Shown: piece after piece, positions 49,064-58,117 of the stretch
Layout: each line of letters begins with the position of its first letter
Numbering within the stretch: position 1 is the stretch's first letter
NCBI RefSeq assembly: GCF_021462265.1
Contig: NZ_JAJONF010000026.1
Location: 62,001-126,000 of the forward strand
Direction: 5' to 3'
Length of the DNA stretch: 64,000 nt
From: Streptomyces shenzhenensis
GTDB taxonomy: Bacteria > Actinomycetota > Actinomycetes > Streptomycetales > Streptomycetaceae
Notes under the pieces: generated by a model
What the model was told of the DNA's origin: nothing
What the model saw: only the letters and a program-made list of their open reading frames with translations
The model's database searches: none
Position numbers and translations under genes: made by a program

Positions 49064-50761
49064 TCAGCCCTGCGCGATGTTCTCCACGTCCACTCCGGAG
49101 TCCCGCCACCGGACGCGGAGTCCGGGGCCGTCGCGCCACAGGACCGTCAGTTCCCGGTCGTCTTCCGCGCGTACGGTCACCGTCTCCTCCAGCGCCACGG
49201 CGTCCGTCGTGCCGGTGAGGCGGCTCAGCGCCACGAACAGGGTCGGGCCCGCACCCGTGACCCCGGTCAGGGTGCCGTCGAGGCCCACGGCGGGCTGCAG
49301 TTCGGACCGCAGCCCCTCCGGTGCGACCCAGCCGGTCACCCGGACCGGTGTGCCGGGCTTCGCTCCCGTCACCCGGAAGGCCCGTACCTCCGCGGCCCCC
49401 CGCACGAGCACTACGCTCGTCACCCGGGCGCCCGCACCGGCCGAGTGCCGCGACGCCGCCCATCCGTCCCCCACGCCCAGCGGCTCGATGCCCGTGCGGC
49501 TCGGGTCGCCGCCGACGATCACGCTGTTGTCGTACGACGCCGAGGGCGCGGTCGCCGTCGAGTAGCCGAGCCGGGTGTAGTAGGGGTCGTAGCGGACGTC
49601 CTCGCTGCCGTGGTTGTGGAGGCGGACCACGCCGTCCGAACTCGTGGACTGCAGCAGCCAGTTGGTCGGGCCGATCGGGGTGACCGCGTCGGCTCGTTCG
49701 ACCGGGGCCGGTTCCTCCGGTGCCGTCCACACCTCGTGGTCCGGCGGGAGCAGCAGGCCGACGAAGCCCTTGCTCGCCCAGTAGGGGGACGCCGGGCCCG
49801 AATAGCCCTGCAGCAGCGCGGTGTCGGGGCCGTGCCAGCCGAGGGTCAGCAGGCCGTGGGCGTCCACCGCGCCACGGTCGAGGAAGTACCTCAGCGCCCC
49901 GGAGGCCAGCCTGCGGGTCTGGCCGGGAGACAGGGGGGTACGACCCGTGAGCGCGCCCAGCCACAGCGGGGCCGTGGTCGCGAAGCGGTACGTCAGGGAG
50001 CGGCCCTGGCGCATCGGGGCGCCGTCGCCGCCGAACAGGCGGGCGTAGTCGTGAAGATGGCGTTCCAGGCGGCGGCCGTACAGGTCGAGCAGCTTCTCGT
50101 CACCGGCGAGCCAGGCGTGCAGCACCGGGTAGAGGTGCATCGCCCAGCCGTTGTAGTAGTCGAACTTGCGGCCGTCGCCGTCCGTGTACCAGCCGTCGCC
50201 GACGTACCAGTCCTCGATGCGGGCCAGGCCGTGGTCGATCGCCCGGTGCGCGGCCGCCGGCTCGTGGCCGATCTCGGCCAGGAAGCCGCCGACCGTCACC
50301 GGGAACAGCTCCCAGTTGCAGGGCCAGGGTTGGGCGGTCAGCGCGTCGGCGAGCCAGGCCGCGGCGCGCTGTCGTACGGCGTCGTCGAGCCGGTCCCACA
50401 GCAGTGGCCGGGTCAGGCGCAGGGCGAGGGCGATCGAGGCGGCCTCGACGAGCGGCTGGCTGCGGTCCTCGATGCGCGGCCAGCCGCCCGACACGCCGGC
50501 CGCGAGTCCGTCCGCGTACCGCTGGAGCGCGGTCTCGTCGCGGCGGAAGGCGGCGAGGAGCAGGGTGCGGGCGTAGCCCTCCAGTCCGTCGGAGAGGTGG
50601 CCGGACCAGCTCTGGTGGTCGCCGGGGAGGTGATAGAGGGCGCGGTCCGCGGTGGCGTACGGCTCCACGGCGGCGAGCAGCGCGTCGGCCGCGGCCTCCC
50701 AGTGGGCGCGGGTGTAGCCGGTGCGCGGGCTGAGGCCGCGGTCCTCGGGAGGCAGCTGCAT
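49064..50761 (-). CDS. DUF2264 domain protein, probable pectin-related glycan enzyme
   Basis: This 565-residue protein starts with an (alpha/alpha)6-barrel-like DUF2264 domain (about 10-360: YTRAHWEAAADALLAAVEPY, LSDGLEGYARTLLLAAF, GDGRKFDYYNGWAMHLYP), followed by a beta-sandwich. DUF2264 proteins are often encoded in rhamnogalacturonan and pectin loci and resemble unsaturated-uronide hydrolases. No signal peptide is visible, so it likely acts on imported oligosaccharides. It is the second gene of the minus-strand half of the pectin cluster, after the acetylesterase gene and its terminator. Confidence 0.82.
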   Translation of the reverse strand: MQLPPEDRGLSPRTGYTRAHWEAAADALLAAVEPYATADRALYHLPGDHQSWSGHLSDGLEGYARTLLLAAFRRDETALQRYADGLAAGVSGGWPRIEDRSQPLVEAASIALALRLTRPLLWDRLDDAVRQRAAAWLADALTAQPWPCNWELFPVTVGGFLAEIGHEPAAAHRAIDHGLARIEDWYVGDGWYTDGDGRKFDYYNGWAMHLYPVLHAWLAGDEKLLDLYGRRLERHLHDYARLFGGDGAPMRQGRSLTYRFATTAPLWLGALTGRTPLSPGQTRRLASGALRYFLDRGAVDAHGLLTLGWHGPDTALLQGYSGPASPYWASKGFVGLLLPPDHEVWTAPEEPAPVERADAVTPIGPTNWLLQSTSSDGVVRLHNHGSEDVRYDPYYTRLGYSTATAPSASYDNSVIVGGDPSRTGIEPLGVGDGWAASRHSAGAGARVTSVVLVRGAAEVRAFRVTGAKPGTPVRVTGWVAPEGLRSELQPAVGLDGTLTGVTGAGPTLFVALSRLTGTTDAVALEETVTVRAEDDRELTVLWRDGPGLRVRWRDSGVDVENIAQG

Positions 50762-50772
50762 CGGTGCTCTTT

Positions 50773-50880
50773 CTCGCTCGTACCGAACCTTGTACCGGGC
50801 CTCGTGCCGAACCTCGTACCAGGGCTCGTACCCGACCTCGTGCCGAACCTCGTACCAAGTCTCGTACCGAACCTCGTACC
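50773..50880. repeat. Nine tandem 12-bp repeats
   Basis: Copies of GAACCTCGTACC (with changes in some) run without gaps from 50773 to 50880, upstream of the DUF2264 gene and downstream of a terminator. They would lie in the 5' untranslated region or promoter of the DUF2264 gene. Confidence 0.9.
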
Positions 50881-50887
50881 CGTGGAA

Positions 50888-50923
50888 CCTGGGGCGCCCC
50901 GGTTCCGGTCGGGGCGCCCCAGG
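50888..50923 (-). terminator. Strong hairpin terminator after the acetylesterase gene
   Basis: CCTGGGGCGCCCC and GGGGCGCCCCAGG form a 13-bp stem 4 bp past the stop of the minus-strand gene. Confidence 0.82.
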
Positions 50924-50926
50924 GGC

Positions 50927-51985
50927 TCATCCCACCCGCACGGTGCCGTGGGGCACCAGGTGCTGGGCGAGAAGCTCGTCGCGCACCAGGCCCGCGTAGA
51001 CGGTGGCGCCGTAGGCGGAGGTGTGCGTGTTGTCCTTCTTCTCGTCGTACAGGTACAGCGCCTTGGAGCCCGCCACGCCGAGGGACTCCACGAGCGCCTT
51101 GGTCTTCGCCGTGAGGTCGATCAGCGGAACGTCCTCGGCGGCGGCGACCGAGCGGATCACCTCAGGATGATTGACGCCGAGCCCGTTGACCAGAAGCGCG
51201 ATGTCGTTGTCGAGCGTGCCGTCGGCATTGAACCAGCGGCGCACGATCGGCGTGACCAGGACCGGCTTGCCGCCCCGCTCCCGTACGCCGGCCACCAGGG
51301 TCTCCAGGTTCGCGCGGTAGGTCGCCTCGTCGGTCGTCTTGTCGTTGTGTGCCAGCTGGATCAGGACCAGGTCACCCGGGCGGATCAACGGCTGGACGGT
51401 ACCCCAGAGCAGTGGGTTCCGGAGGTAGGTGACCGTACTTTCGCCGGAGTCGGCGTAGTTGGCGACGGCGACGCCCTTGCGCAGGTACTGCGGGAGCTGC
51501 TGGCCCCAGCCGGAATAGGGGGCGGCGGGCTGGTCGCAGACGGTGGAGTCGCCGACCAGGAGGATCTGCCGGACATGGCGGGAAGCGGGGGTGACACGGA
51601 TGCCGTCGAGTGCCGGGGCCGAGCCGCCGACGGTGAGGTCCAGCCCCGGAGTTCCGTCGGGGCCCGTCGGCTCGCCCTCGGGGGTGCGGACGTTCACGGT
51701 GAAGCTGCGGGTGACGCGCCGGCCGGCGGCCGTGGCCGTCTCGGGCAGGAGCGAGCGCCGGGTCTCCCCGCTGATGCTGGTACTGGACGCGGCCGTGCCG
51801 CCGAGCCGCACCGTCACGTCGTAGTCGCCCGGCGGGACGTCGAAGTGGCAGGCGGTCTGCGTGCAGTTCTCCGTGCCGAGGGGCGGCTGCCGGTCATGGG
51901 CCTGGGCGACGGGCGCGGCCGTCAGGCAGGTACCGAGGACGACCGCCGCGAACGCGGCGACGCGAACACCGCTGAAACGTCTCAC
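50927..51985 (-). CDS. Secreted rhamnogalacturonan acetylesterase (CE12-like SGNH hydrolase)
   Basis: This 352-residue exported enzyme has a signal peptide (VRRFSGVRVAAFAAVVLG, cleavage near AQA-HD), an N-terminal beta domain (about 30-150), and a CE12/SGNH catalytic domain: LVGDSTVCDQ with the serine, NYADSGEST, LIQLAHNDK with the asparagine, and DNTHTSAYGA with the Asp/His pair. CE12 enzymes remove acetyl groups from rhamnogalacturonan I, clearing the way for lyases such as the divergent PL4 enzyme. The GTG at 51985 follows GGAGGAG and begins the signal peptide. Confidence 0.88.
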   Translation of the reverse strand: MRRFSGVRVAAFAAVVLGTCLTAAPVAQAHDRQPPLGTENCTQTACHFDVPPGDYDVTVRLGGTAASSTSISGETRRSLLPETATAAGRRVTRSFTVNVRTPEGEPTGPDGTPGLDLTVGGSAPALDGIRVTPASRHVRQILLVGDSTVCDQPAAPYSGWGQQLPQYLRKGVAVANYADSGESTVTYLRNPLLWGTVQPLIRPGDLVLIQLAHNDKTTDEATYRANLETLVAGVRERGGKPVLVTPIVRRWFNADGTLDNDIALLVNGLGVNHPEVIRSVAAAEDVPLIDLTAKTKALVESLGVAGSKALYLYDEKKDNTHTSAYGATVYAGLVRDELLAQHLVPHGTVRVG

Positions 51986-52041
51986 CCGGGACTCCTCCGT
52001 CGTGGCGACATGGTCTGGCGCGGACCGTACCGCCAATCAAC

Positions 52042-52110
52042 AAGCGCTTTCTAGCCCATGGACCAGTTTCAGCAAACTGCCAACTCCGCGGCCGCGAAAG
52101 CCCTTTCGCG
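52042..52110. promoter_or_regulatory. Operator candidates in the acetylesterase-PL4 divergent region
   Basis: Two palindromes lie here: AAGCGCTT at 52042-52049 (context CAAGCGCTTTC) and the perfect 18-bp CGCGAAAGCCCTTTCGCG at 52093-52110. Related sites are found upstream of the LacI gene at 58715, suggesting common control. Confidence 0.6.
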
Positions 52111-52174
52111 AAATCGATTCAACTGCCACCCTCACAGTCACCCGCACCCCCGCCCCACCGAAGGAGGCACCCCC

Positions 52175-53854
52175 ATGTCCGGATCCACCGGGAGACCGCT
52201 CGGACGCCGCACCTTCGTCCTCGGCAGCGCGGCCGCCGCCGGCACCGCCGCCCTCACCGGCCCGCTGGCCGCCACCGCCTCGGCGGCGGGCTTCGGCTGG
52301 TCGGACGACGGCTCCGACTACGTCGTGGACACCGGCGCCGGCCTGGTCTTCAAGGTCAGCAAGACCAACGGCGACCTGACCTCGCTGGTCTACAAGGGCA
52401 CCCAGTACCAGGGCTACGGCGGCAAGAACTCGCACGTCGAGTCGGGCCTCGGCACCTCGACGGTCACCATCGCCCAGTCGGGTTCGACGATCCTGGTCTC
52501 CGTCGCGTACGGCACACTGAAGCACTACTACGCGGCCCGCAGCGGCGAGAACAACGTCTACCTGTGGACCAACAAGGCCGACTCGTCGGTCACCGCCACC
52601 CGGTACATCGTGCGCGTGAAGGCCGGCCTGTTCCTCAACGACGAGCCGGATTCCTACACCTACGCGCCCACCGTCATCGAGTCCGCGGACGTCTTCGAGA
52701 AGTCCGACGGCCAGACCCGCGCCAAGCACTACTCCAGGCTGCGGGTGACGGACTACGACTACATCGGCTGGACGACCGGCGGCGTCGGCCTGTGGATCGT
52801 GCGCAGCAACCACGAGAAGGCCTCCGGCGGCCCGTTCTACCGCTCGCTGCTGCGCCACCAGAGCGCCGACGGCGGTGGCCTGTACGAGATCCTGTACTAC
52901 GGCGAGAACCAGACGGAGGCGGAGCGCTACGGCCTCCAGGGCCCGTACGTCATCGCCTTCACGGACGGCGGCGCGCCCTCCTCGTCCCTGTACCCGGGCA
53001 CCCTCACCACGCCGTGGGCGGACTCGCTCGGCATCTCCGGGTACGTGGCGGCCGGCGGGCGCGGGCGGGTGGCCGGCGTCGGCATCTCGGGGCGGGACAC
53101 GGCGTACCCGTACACCGTGGGACTGGCCAACTCGGCCGCGCAGTACTGGGGCCCGGCGCGCTCGTCGGACGGCTACTTCTCGATCGCGGGCGTGCTGCCC
53201 GGGACGTACACCCTCACTGTCTTCAAGGGCGAACTGGCCGTCTACACCGGCTCGGTGAGCGTGTCGGCGGGTTCGACCACCACCCTGAACACCCTCGCGA
53301 TCCCGTCCTCCAACGATCCGAGCAACGCCTCGGCGATCTGGCGCATCAACAACTGGGACGGCACGCCGGGCGGGTTCAAGAACGCCGACCTGATGACGTA
53401 CATGCACCCGTCGGACGTACGGGCCGCGTCCTGGACCGGGAACGTGGTCGTCGGCAGCGGCACCGAGACCTCCGCCTTCCCCTGCTACCTGTGGAAGGAC
53501 GTCAACAGCGGGATCGTCGTCTACTTCAGGCTCACGGCCGCCCAGGCCGCCGCCGCGCGCACCCTGAGGATCGGCGTGACGACGGCCTACGCGAACGGCC
53601 GGCCGCAGGTCGTCGTCAACGACACCTGGACCTCCGCCGTCCCCTCCCCGCCCACCCAGCCGAGCACCCGGTCGCTGACCGTGGGCTCGTACCGGGGCAA
53701 CAACCACACGTTCACCTACAGCGTTCCGGCGTCCGCCTGGCTGACGGACACCAGCGCCTACAACACGCTGAAGATCTACGTGGCGAGCGGCTCGGGGACG
53801 ACGTCCTACCTCAGCGCCGGCACCGCGATCGACGCGATCGACCTGCTGGCATGA
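52175..53854 (+). CDS. Secreted rhamnogalacturonan lyase (PL4)
   Basis: This 559-residue exported polysaccharide lyase has a twin-arginine signal (PLGRRTFVLGSAAAAG) and three domains. The N-terminal super-sandwich (about 40-310: FKVSKTNGDLTSLVYKGTQY split, WTTGGVGLWIVRSNHEKASGG) is followed by a fibronectin-III-like domain (about 320-395, GYFSIAGVLPGTYTLTVFKGE split) and a C-terminal jelly-roll (about 410-559, IWRINNWDGTPGGFKNAD). This is the PL4 layout, which cuts rhamnogalacturonan I by beta-elimination. GAAGGAGG precedes the ATG. Confidence 0.9.
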   Translation: MSGSTGRPLGRRTFVLGSAAAAGTAALTGPLAATASAAGFGWSDDGSDYVVDTGAGLVFKVSKTNGDLTSLVYKGTQYQGYGGKNSHVESGLGTSTVTIAQSGSTILVSVAYGTLKHYYAARSGENNVYLWTNKADSSVTATRYIVRVKAGLFLNDEPDSYTYAPTVIESADVFEKSDGQTRAKHYSRLRVTDYDYIGWTTGGVGLWIVRSNHEKASGGPFYRSLLRHQSADGGGLYEILYYGENQTEAERYGLQGPYVIAFTDGGAPSSSLYPGTLTTPWADSLGISGYVAAGGRGRVAGVGISGRDTAYPYTVGLANSAAQYWGPARSSDGYFSIAGVLPGTYTLTVFKGELAVYTGSVSVSAGSTTTLNTLAIPSSNDPSNASAIWRINNWDGTPGGFKNADLMTYMHPSDVRAASWTGNVVVGSGTETSAFPCYLWKDVNSGIVVYFRLTAAQAAAARTLRIGVTTAYANGRPQVVVNDTWTSAVPSPPTQPSTRSLTVGSYRGNNHTFTYSVPASAWLTDTSAYNTLKIYVASGSGTTSYLSAGTAIDAIDLLA

Positions 53855-53867
53855 CCTGAGGGTGCCG

Positions 53868-55277
53868 TCATGTTCCGCGTGTCCACTGCTGGTTCGTGCC
53901 GCCGTTGCAGGTGTACGTGATGAGGGCGGCGGAGTTGGCGGTGGACGCGCCGGACACGTCCAGGCACTCGCCCGTGGTACGGGCCTTGATGTTCACGTAC
54001 GACCCCGAGGTGACGACCGACCACTGCTGGGCGGTGGCGCCGGTGCAGTCCTCCTGGGTGACGTCGCTCGCGTTCTCCTGGAGGCAGAGCGAGCTGCCGC
54101 GGCCCATCAGTTCGTAGTAGCCGGTGCCCAGGTCCTTGAACCACCACTTCTGGTTGGTGCCGCTGTTGCAGGTGTACTGGCTGATCGCGACGGCCTCCCA
54201 GAGAGACTGGCCGGGGACGTCGGCGCACTTGCCGCTGTGCCGCGCGATCAGGGTGTTGTAGGTGGCGCTGGTACCGCTGACCGTGCCGGCGGCCGTGTCG
54301 ACGGAGACCTCGGGGTACCAGGACATCGACATCGAGGTGTCGGTCGGGAAGGTCAACGGCAGCCAGAGGTAGCGGGAGTCGTTGACCGTGCCGCCGAAGG
54401 AGTTGCCCCAGCGGTCGCCCATGTAGAGGTACGAGGTGCCCGAAGTGCCGCTGACCGCAAGGACGTACGCGGTCTGGGAGCCGTACGCCGTGGCGTCGCC
54501 GACGTTGGTCCAGGAGGTCCAGGGGCCGGCCGGGGAGGTGGCGGTGGCGTACTTCTGCTGGTTGGGGCTCCAGCCGGTGGCCGCCGAGGTCAGCATGAAG
54601 TAGACGCCGCCCCGCTTGAAGAGGGCGGGGGCCTCGCGGCTGGCGCCCGCCCAGGGGTTGGCGACCAGGCTGTCGATGGCGGTGTAGTCGGCGGTGAGCC
54701 GGTAGATGTGCAGGTCGGCGTTCTCGTTGGCGGCCGAGACCATGTAGGCGGTGCCGTCGGTGTCGACGAAGGTGGTGAGGTCCCGGGACATGTACTGGCC
54801 GAGCGGCCGGAAGCTGCCCTGGTAGGTGTAGGTCCCGTCGACGGTGGCGGAGACGGCGACCGCGGCCCTGGCCTCGCTGTAGTCGACGCCGTTCTCCTTG
54901 TGCATCCACATCACGAACTTGCCGGTGGCGGCGTTGTAGATGACCTTCGGGCGCTCGATGTAGGCGGTGCCGAGTTCGGAGGCGGAGGACTGGGTGAGGA
55001 CGTGGTTGCGGAACTCCCAGGTCTTCAGGTCGGTGGAGCGGTAGGCGTCCACGTACCTGAAGGTGTTGTCGGAGTTGCGGTCCTCGCCGAACCAGTAGTA
55101 GTAGCCGCCGACTTTGATGACCCCGCCGCCGTGGGCGTGGACGATGTTCCCCGAAGTGTCGGTGAACTGGGTGCCGTTGGTGACGGTCTGGGAGGCGGCC
55201 GCGGCCGGTCCCGCGGTGGCCAGGGCGCCGATCACCGCCAGACAGAGGGACAGCAGGATCGCGTACGCACGTCTCAT
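53868..55277 (-). CDS. Secreted GH43-family glycosidase with CBM13 (ricin-type) domain
   Basis: This 469-residue exported enzyme has a signal peptide (RRAYAILLSLCLAVIGALA, cleavage at AAA-SQ). A five-bladed beta-propeller follows (about 35-330) with acidic residues in HAHGGGVIKVGGYYYWFGED, then TAYIERPKVIYN and REAPALFKRGGVYFM. The C-terminal ricin B-type lectin (about 335-469) has three QxW repeats (NQKWWF, AQQWSV, NQQWTR). The propeller resembles GH43 exo-beta-1,3-galactanases, which act on arabinogalactan side chains, in keeping with the pectin cluster. It converges with the PL4 gene, 13 bp apart. Confidence 0.87.
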   Translation of the reverse strand: MRRAYAILLSLCLAVIGALATAGPAAAASQTVTNGTQFTDTSGNIVHAHGGGVIKVGGYYYWFGEDRNSDNTFRYVDAYRSTDLKTWEFRNHVLTQSSASELGTAYIERPKVIYNAATGKFVMWMHKENGVDYSEARAAVAVSATVDGTYTYQGSFRPLGQYMSRDLTTFVDTDGTAYMVSAANENADLHIYRLTADYTAIDSLVANPWAGASREAPALFKRGGVYFMLTSAATGWSPNQQKYATATSPAGPWTSWTNVGDATAYGSQTAYVLAVSGTSGTSYLYMGDRWGNSFGGTVNDSRYLWLPLTFPTDTSMSMSWYPEVSVDTAAGTVSGTSATYNTLIARHSGKCADVPGQSLWEAVAISQYTCNSGTNQKWWFKDLGTGYYELMGRGSSLCLQENASDVTQEDCTGATAQQWSVVTSGSYVNIKARTTGECLDVSGASTANSAALITYTCNGGTNQQWTRGT

Positions 55278-55339
55278 GTCAGACACGCTCCTTGGGGGAC
55301 GGTTCGGTCCTGGGGGGATGGGGGGATGGTCCGGCCCGG

Positions 55340-55377
55340 CCGTTCGGGACTGCGAACGGCATTTGCCATGCCGAACG
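55340..55377. promoter_or_regulatory. Clustered CGAACG inverted repeats upstream of the GH43 gene
   Basis: CCGTTCG-N6-CGAACGG (55340-55359) is followed by CGGCAT-N5-ATGCCG and another CGAACG (55372), about 65-100 bp before the GH43 start and 200 bp before mmuM. It is a likely operator in this 302-bp divergent region, which holds no other feature. Confidence 0.5.
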
Positions 55378-55579
55378 TTGTGATCGCCGAAAAGGTATGG
55401 GTGTGTCACGGGGAGGTCAACGGGTCTGACGAGACAAGGGGGAAAGCGATTTCCGGGGCGGTGGTTGCCCAGGGGGCCGGGAGTCGGGTGACCGCAGATC
55501 CGGTGTCCGCATCATGGGCGATCTGTTCATGAAGTGGACACGGTCGGTCGTCGGGGGCCGGGTCGACTAGCGTCGGGGC

Positions 55580-56497
55580 ATGACCAGCGCCCCCTCCCCC
55601 AGCCTCGCCGACGCCCTCGCCGCCGGGACGGTCGTGCTCGACGGCGGCATGTCCAACCAGCTGGCGTCCGCCGGGCACGACCTGAGCGACGAGCTGTGGT
55701 CGGCACGGCTGCTGGCCGATCGGCCCGACGCGGTGAGCGACGCCCACCTCGCGTACTTCAGGGCAGGCGCCGACGTCGCGATCACCGCCAGCTACCAGGC
55801 CACCTTCGAGGGCTTCGGCAAGCGCGGGATCCCGCACGAGGAGGCCGCCCGGCTGCTCGCGCTGAGCGTGGCGCTGGGCCGCGACGCGGTACGGCGGGCG
55901 CGGGCGGAGGGGATCGTACGGCCGCTGTGGGTGGCCGCCTCGGTCGGGCCTTACGGGGCGATGCTCGCGGACGGCTCCGAGTACCGGGGGCGGTACGGGC
56001 TGAGCGTCGACGAGCTGGAGCGGTTCCACCGGCCGCGGCTGGAGGTACTGGCCGGGGCGGCGCCGGATGTGCTGGCGCTGGAGACCGTGCCGGACGCGGA
56101 CGAGGCGGCGGCGCTGCTGCGGGCGGTGCGGGGGCTGGGGGTGCCGGCCTGGCTGTCGTACAGCGTGGCGGGCGGACGGACCCGGGCGGGGCAGCCGCTG
56201 GAGGAGGCGTTCGGCCTGGCCGCCGAGGCCGACGAGCTGATCGCCGTGGGGGTGAACTGCTGTGCGCCCGAGGATGTGGCGAACGCGGTCGAGGTGGCGG
56301 CGAGGGTGACCGGGAAGCCGGTGGTCGTCTATCCCAACAGCGGGGAGGTGTGGGACGCGCAGGCACGGGCGTGGACCGGGCGGTCGCTGTTCGACGCCGA
56401 GCAGGTGGAGGGGTGGCGAAAGGCGGGGGCCCGGTTGATCGGGGGGTGCTGCCGGGTGGGGCCGGAGGCGATTTCGGGGATCGCCCGGGTGGTGTGA
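55580..56497 (+). CDS. mmuM: Homocysteine S-methyltransferase
   Basis: This 305-residue zinc-dependent methyltransferase transfers a methyl group from S-methylmethionine (or S-adenosylmethionine) to homocysteine, giving methionine. The TIM-barrel motifs are complete: VLDGGMSNQL, the zinc cysteine in VGVNCCAP, and the C-terminal pair in IGGCCRVGP; also VAASVGPYGA and VYPNSGEVWD. It is cytoplasmic and monocistronic. The ATG at 55580 follows a GGGGC stretch rather than a clear Shine-Dalgarno. Confidence 0.94.
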   Translation: MTSAPSPSLADALAAGTVVLDGGMSNQLASAGHDLSDELWSARLLADRPDAVSDAHLAYFRAGADVAITASYQATFEGFGKRGIPHEEAARLLALSVALGRDAVRRARAEGIVRPLWVAASVGPYGAMLADGSEYRGRYGLSVDELERFHRPRLEVLAGAAPDVLALETVPDADEAAALLRAVRGLGVPAWLSYSVAGGRTRAGQPLEEAFGLAAEADELIAVGVNCCAPEDVANAVEVAARVTGKPVVVYPNSGEVWDAQARAWTGRSLFDAEQVEGWRKAGARLIGGCCRVGPEAISGIARVV

Positions 56498-56539
56498 GGG
56501 GCGCCTGTCCGCCGTGCGGGCCGGACCGTGGGCGGGGAC

Positions 56540-58117
56540 TCAGCGGCGGCGTACGGCGGCCACCGAGCGGCGCAGCCGGCGTACCGCCAGGGTCGGTTCG
56601 GCCGATCGCTCGGGGCGGGGCGGCGCTGCCGGACGGGTCCAGAGGGCGAACTCCGCGTCCCGGGGGCCGGACACCGTGTGGGGTTCGCCGTCGCCGAGGA
56701 CGCGGACCGGGTGGGTGTCGTCCCAGGGCCGCCAGCCGGGGTCGCCGGTGGTGGCGAAGCGGACCCAGGCGCCGTGCATGGCGTCGGCCAGTTCCTGCGG
56801 GGCGCCCTCGCCGGCCAGCCGGGCCGAGTGCGGGTCCTCCCCGGTGTCGAAGACGAAGCCCAGTTCCAGGGCGTGGCAGGCGCCGAGGCCTGGGCGGTTG
56901 GAGGGCCAGGCGAACTCGTAGAGGTGGGCGGAGCCGGCGCGGGCCTCGGCCAGCCGGTGCAGCGGGAGGCGGAGCAGGTGGTCGGTGACCATCTGGCCGA
57001 CGATCTCGGCGGGGCCGGCGTCGGGATGCAGGGCGCGGTAGCCGCGCGGCACCTCGTGGCCGACGTGGCAGCGGGCCATGGCGCCGGCGAAGGCCACCGG
57101 GCCGAGCCGGTCGACGTGGTCGACGAGGCCGCCGGGGACCAGCCAGAGCCGGTACTCGTCGCGGGTCCAGCCCATCAGCAGGTCGACGCCGTCGGCCGCC
57201 TCGCCGTCGAGGAGGGCCTCGAAGGGGTCGCGGGGGACGAGGTCGCCGTCGACGACGATCCCGAAGGCGGGGCCGCCGAGGACGGGGCTGCTCAGCCTGC
57301 CCGCCTCGGCCTGGGCGCGCAGCAGCAGGCCACGGTCGACCTCGGCGAAGGCCCGGGCGGTCGCCGGGATCCGCAGGCGGTTCGCCATCCGGCGGACCAT
57401 GCGCCGTACCTTGTCCCGCTCCGCGGCCTCGGGCGGGCCGCTCTGCAGGACGGCCCGGCGGACCAGGCCCTGGGTCTGGGGTGCGGCGAGCAGGGCGCCG
57501 GCGCTGATGGCGCCGGCGGACTGGCCGCAGAGGGTGACGCGGGCCGGGTCGCCGCCGAAGGCCGCGATGGTGTCGTGGACCCAGCGCAGGGCGGCGAGCT
57601 GGTCGCGCAGGCCGGGGTTGGGCGGGGTGTCCGGGAACAGGCCGTAGCCCTCCACGCCCAGCCGGTAGTTCACCGAGACGAAGACGACCCCGTCCCGGGC
57701 GAAGGCGTGCCCGTCGTACACCGGTACGGCCGAGGATCCCCGGGTCAGGGCTCCGCCGTGCAGCCAGACCAGGACCGGGAGCCGGGCGCCGGGGCCCGGC
57801 TCCGGGGTCCACACGTTGAGGTTGAGGCAGTCGTCGCCGGGGATCACCGGGTCGGACAGGTACTGTGCGAACGCCTCCGAGTACGGCGGCTTGGGCGCCG
57901 TCGGCCCGAACGCGCCCGCGTCCCGGACGCCGTCCCAGGGCTCGGGAGGCGCGGGCGGACGGAACCGGTGTCTTCCGAAGGGCGGGGCCGCGTACGGGAC
58001 ACCCCGGAACACGGCGACCCCGTGCTCCCACCTGCCGCGCACCGCCCCGTACGGGGTGCCGGCCACAGGCTCCACAGGGTCCTTGTGATCCTTCGGGTCC
58101 GTGCGCGCTGCCGTCAT
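56540..58117 (-). CDS. Type-B carboxylesterase/lipase
   Basis: This 525-residue carboxylesterase family protein has the oxyanion motif LVWLHGGALTRGS, the nucleophile elbow LCGQSAGA (serine about 200), an early EDCLN-like signature GDDCLNLNVW and FRGVPYAAPP. The acid and histidine follow in C-terminal segments (FVFDTGED region; the histidine is in GACHALELGF). No signal peptide is seen, so it is probably intracellular. It hydrolyses a broad range of carboxylic esters; para-nitrobenzyl-esterase-like enzymes are the closest type. Confidence 0.9.
   Translation of the reverse strand: MTAARTDPKDHKDPVEPVAGTPYGAVRGRWEHGVAVFRGVPYAAPPFGRHRFRPPAPPEPWDGVRDAGAFGPTAPKPPYSEAFAQYLSDPVIPGDDCLNLNVWTPEPGPGARLPVLVWLHGGALTRGSSAVPVYDGHAFARDGVVFVSVNYRLGVEGYGLFPDTPPNPGLRDQLAALRWVHDTIAAFGGDPARVTLCGQSAGAISAGALLAAPQTQGLVRRAVLQSGPPEAAERDKVRRMVRRMANRLRIPATARAFAEVDRGLLLRAQAEAGRLSSPVLGGPAFGIVVDGDLVPRDPFEALLDGEAADGVDLLMGWTRDEYRLWLVPGGLVDHVDRLGPVAFAGAMARCHVGHEVPRGYRALHPDAGPAEIVGQMVTDHLLRLPLHRLAEARAGSAHLYEFAWPSNRPGLGACHALELGFVFDTGEDPHSARLAGEGAPQELADAMHGAWVRFATTGDPGWRPWDDTHPVRVLGDGEPHTVSGPRDAEFALWTRPAAPPRPERSAEPTLAVRRLRRSVAAVRRR

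Noticed and set aside
47060..52054. A 1664-codon open frame on the plus strand
   Set aside because: It runs antisense through the HEAT-like, DUF2264 and acetylesterase genes and owes its length to codon bias and the 12-bp repeats, which give LVPN-type runs.
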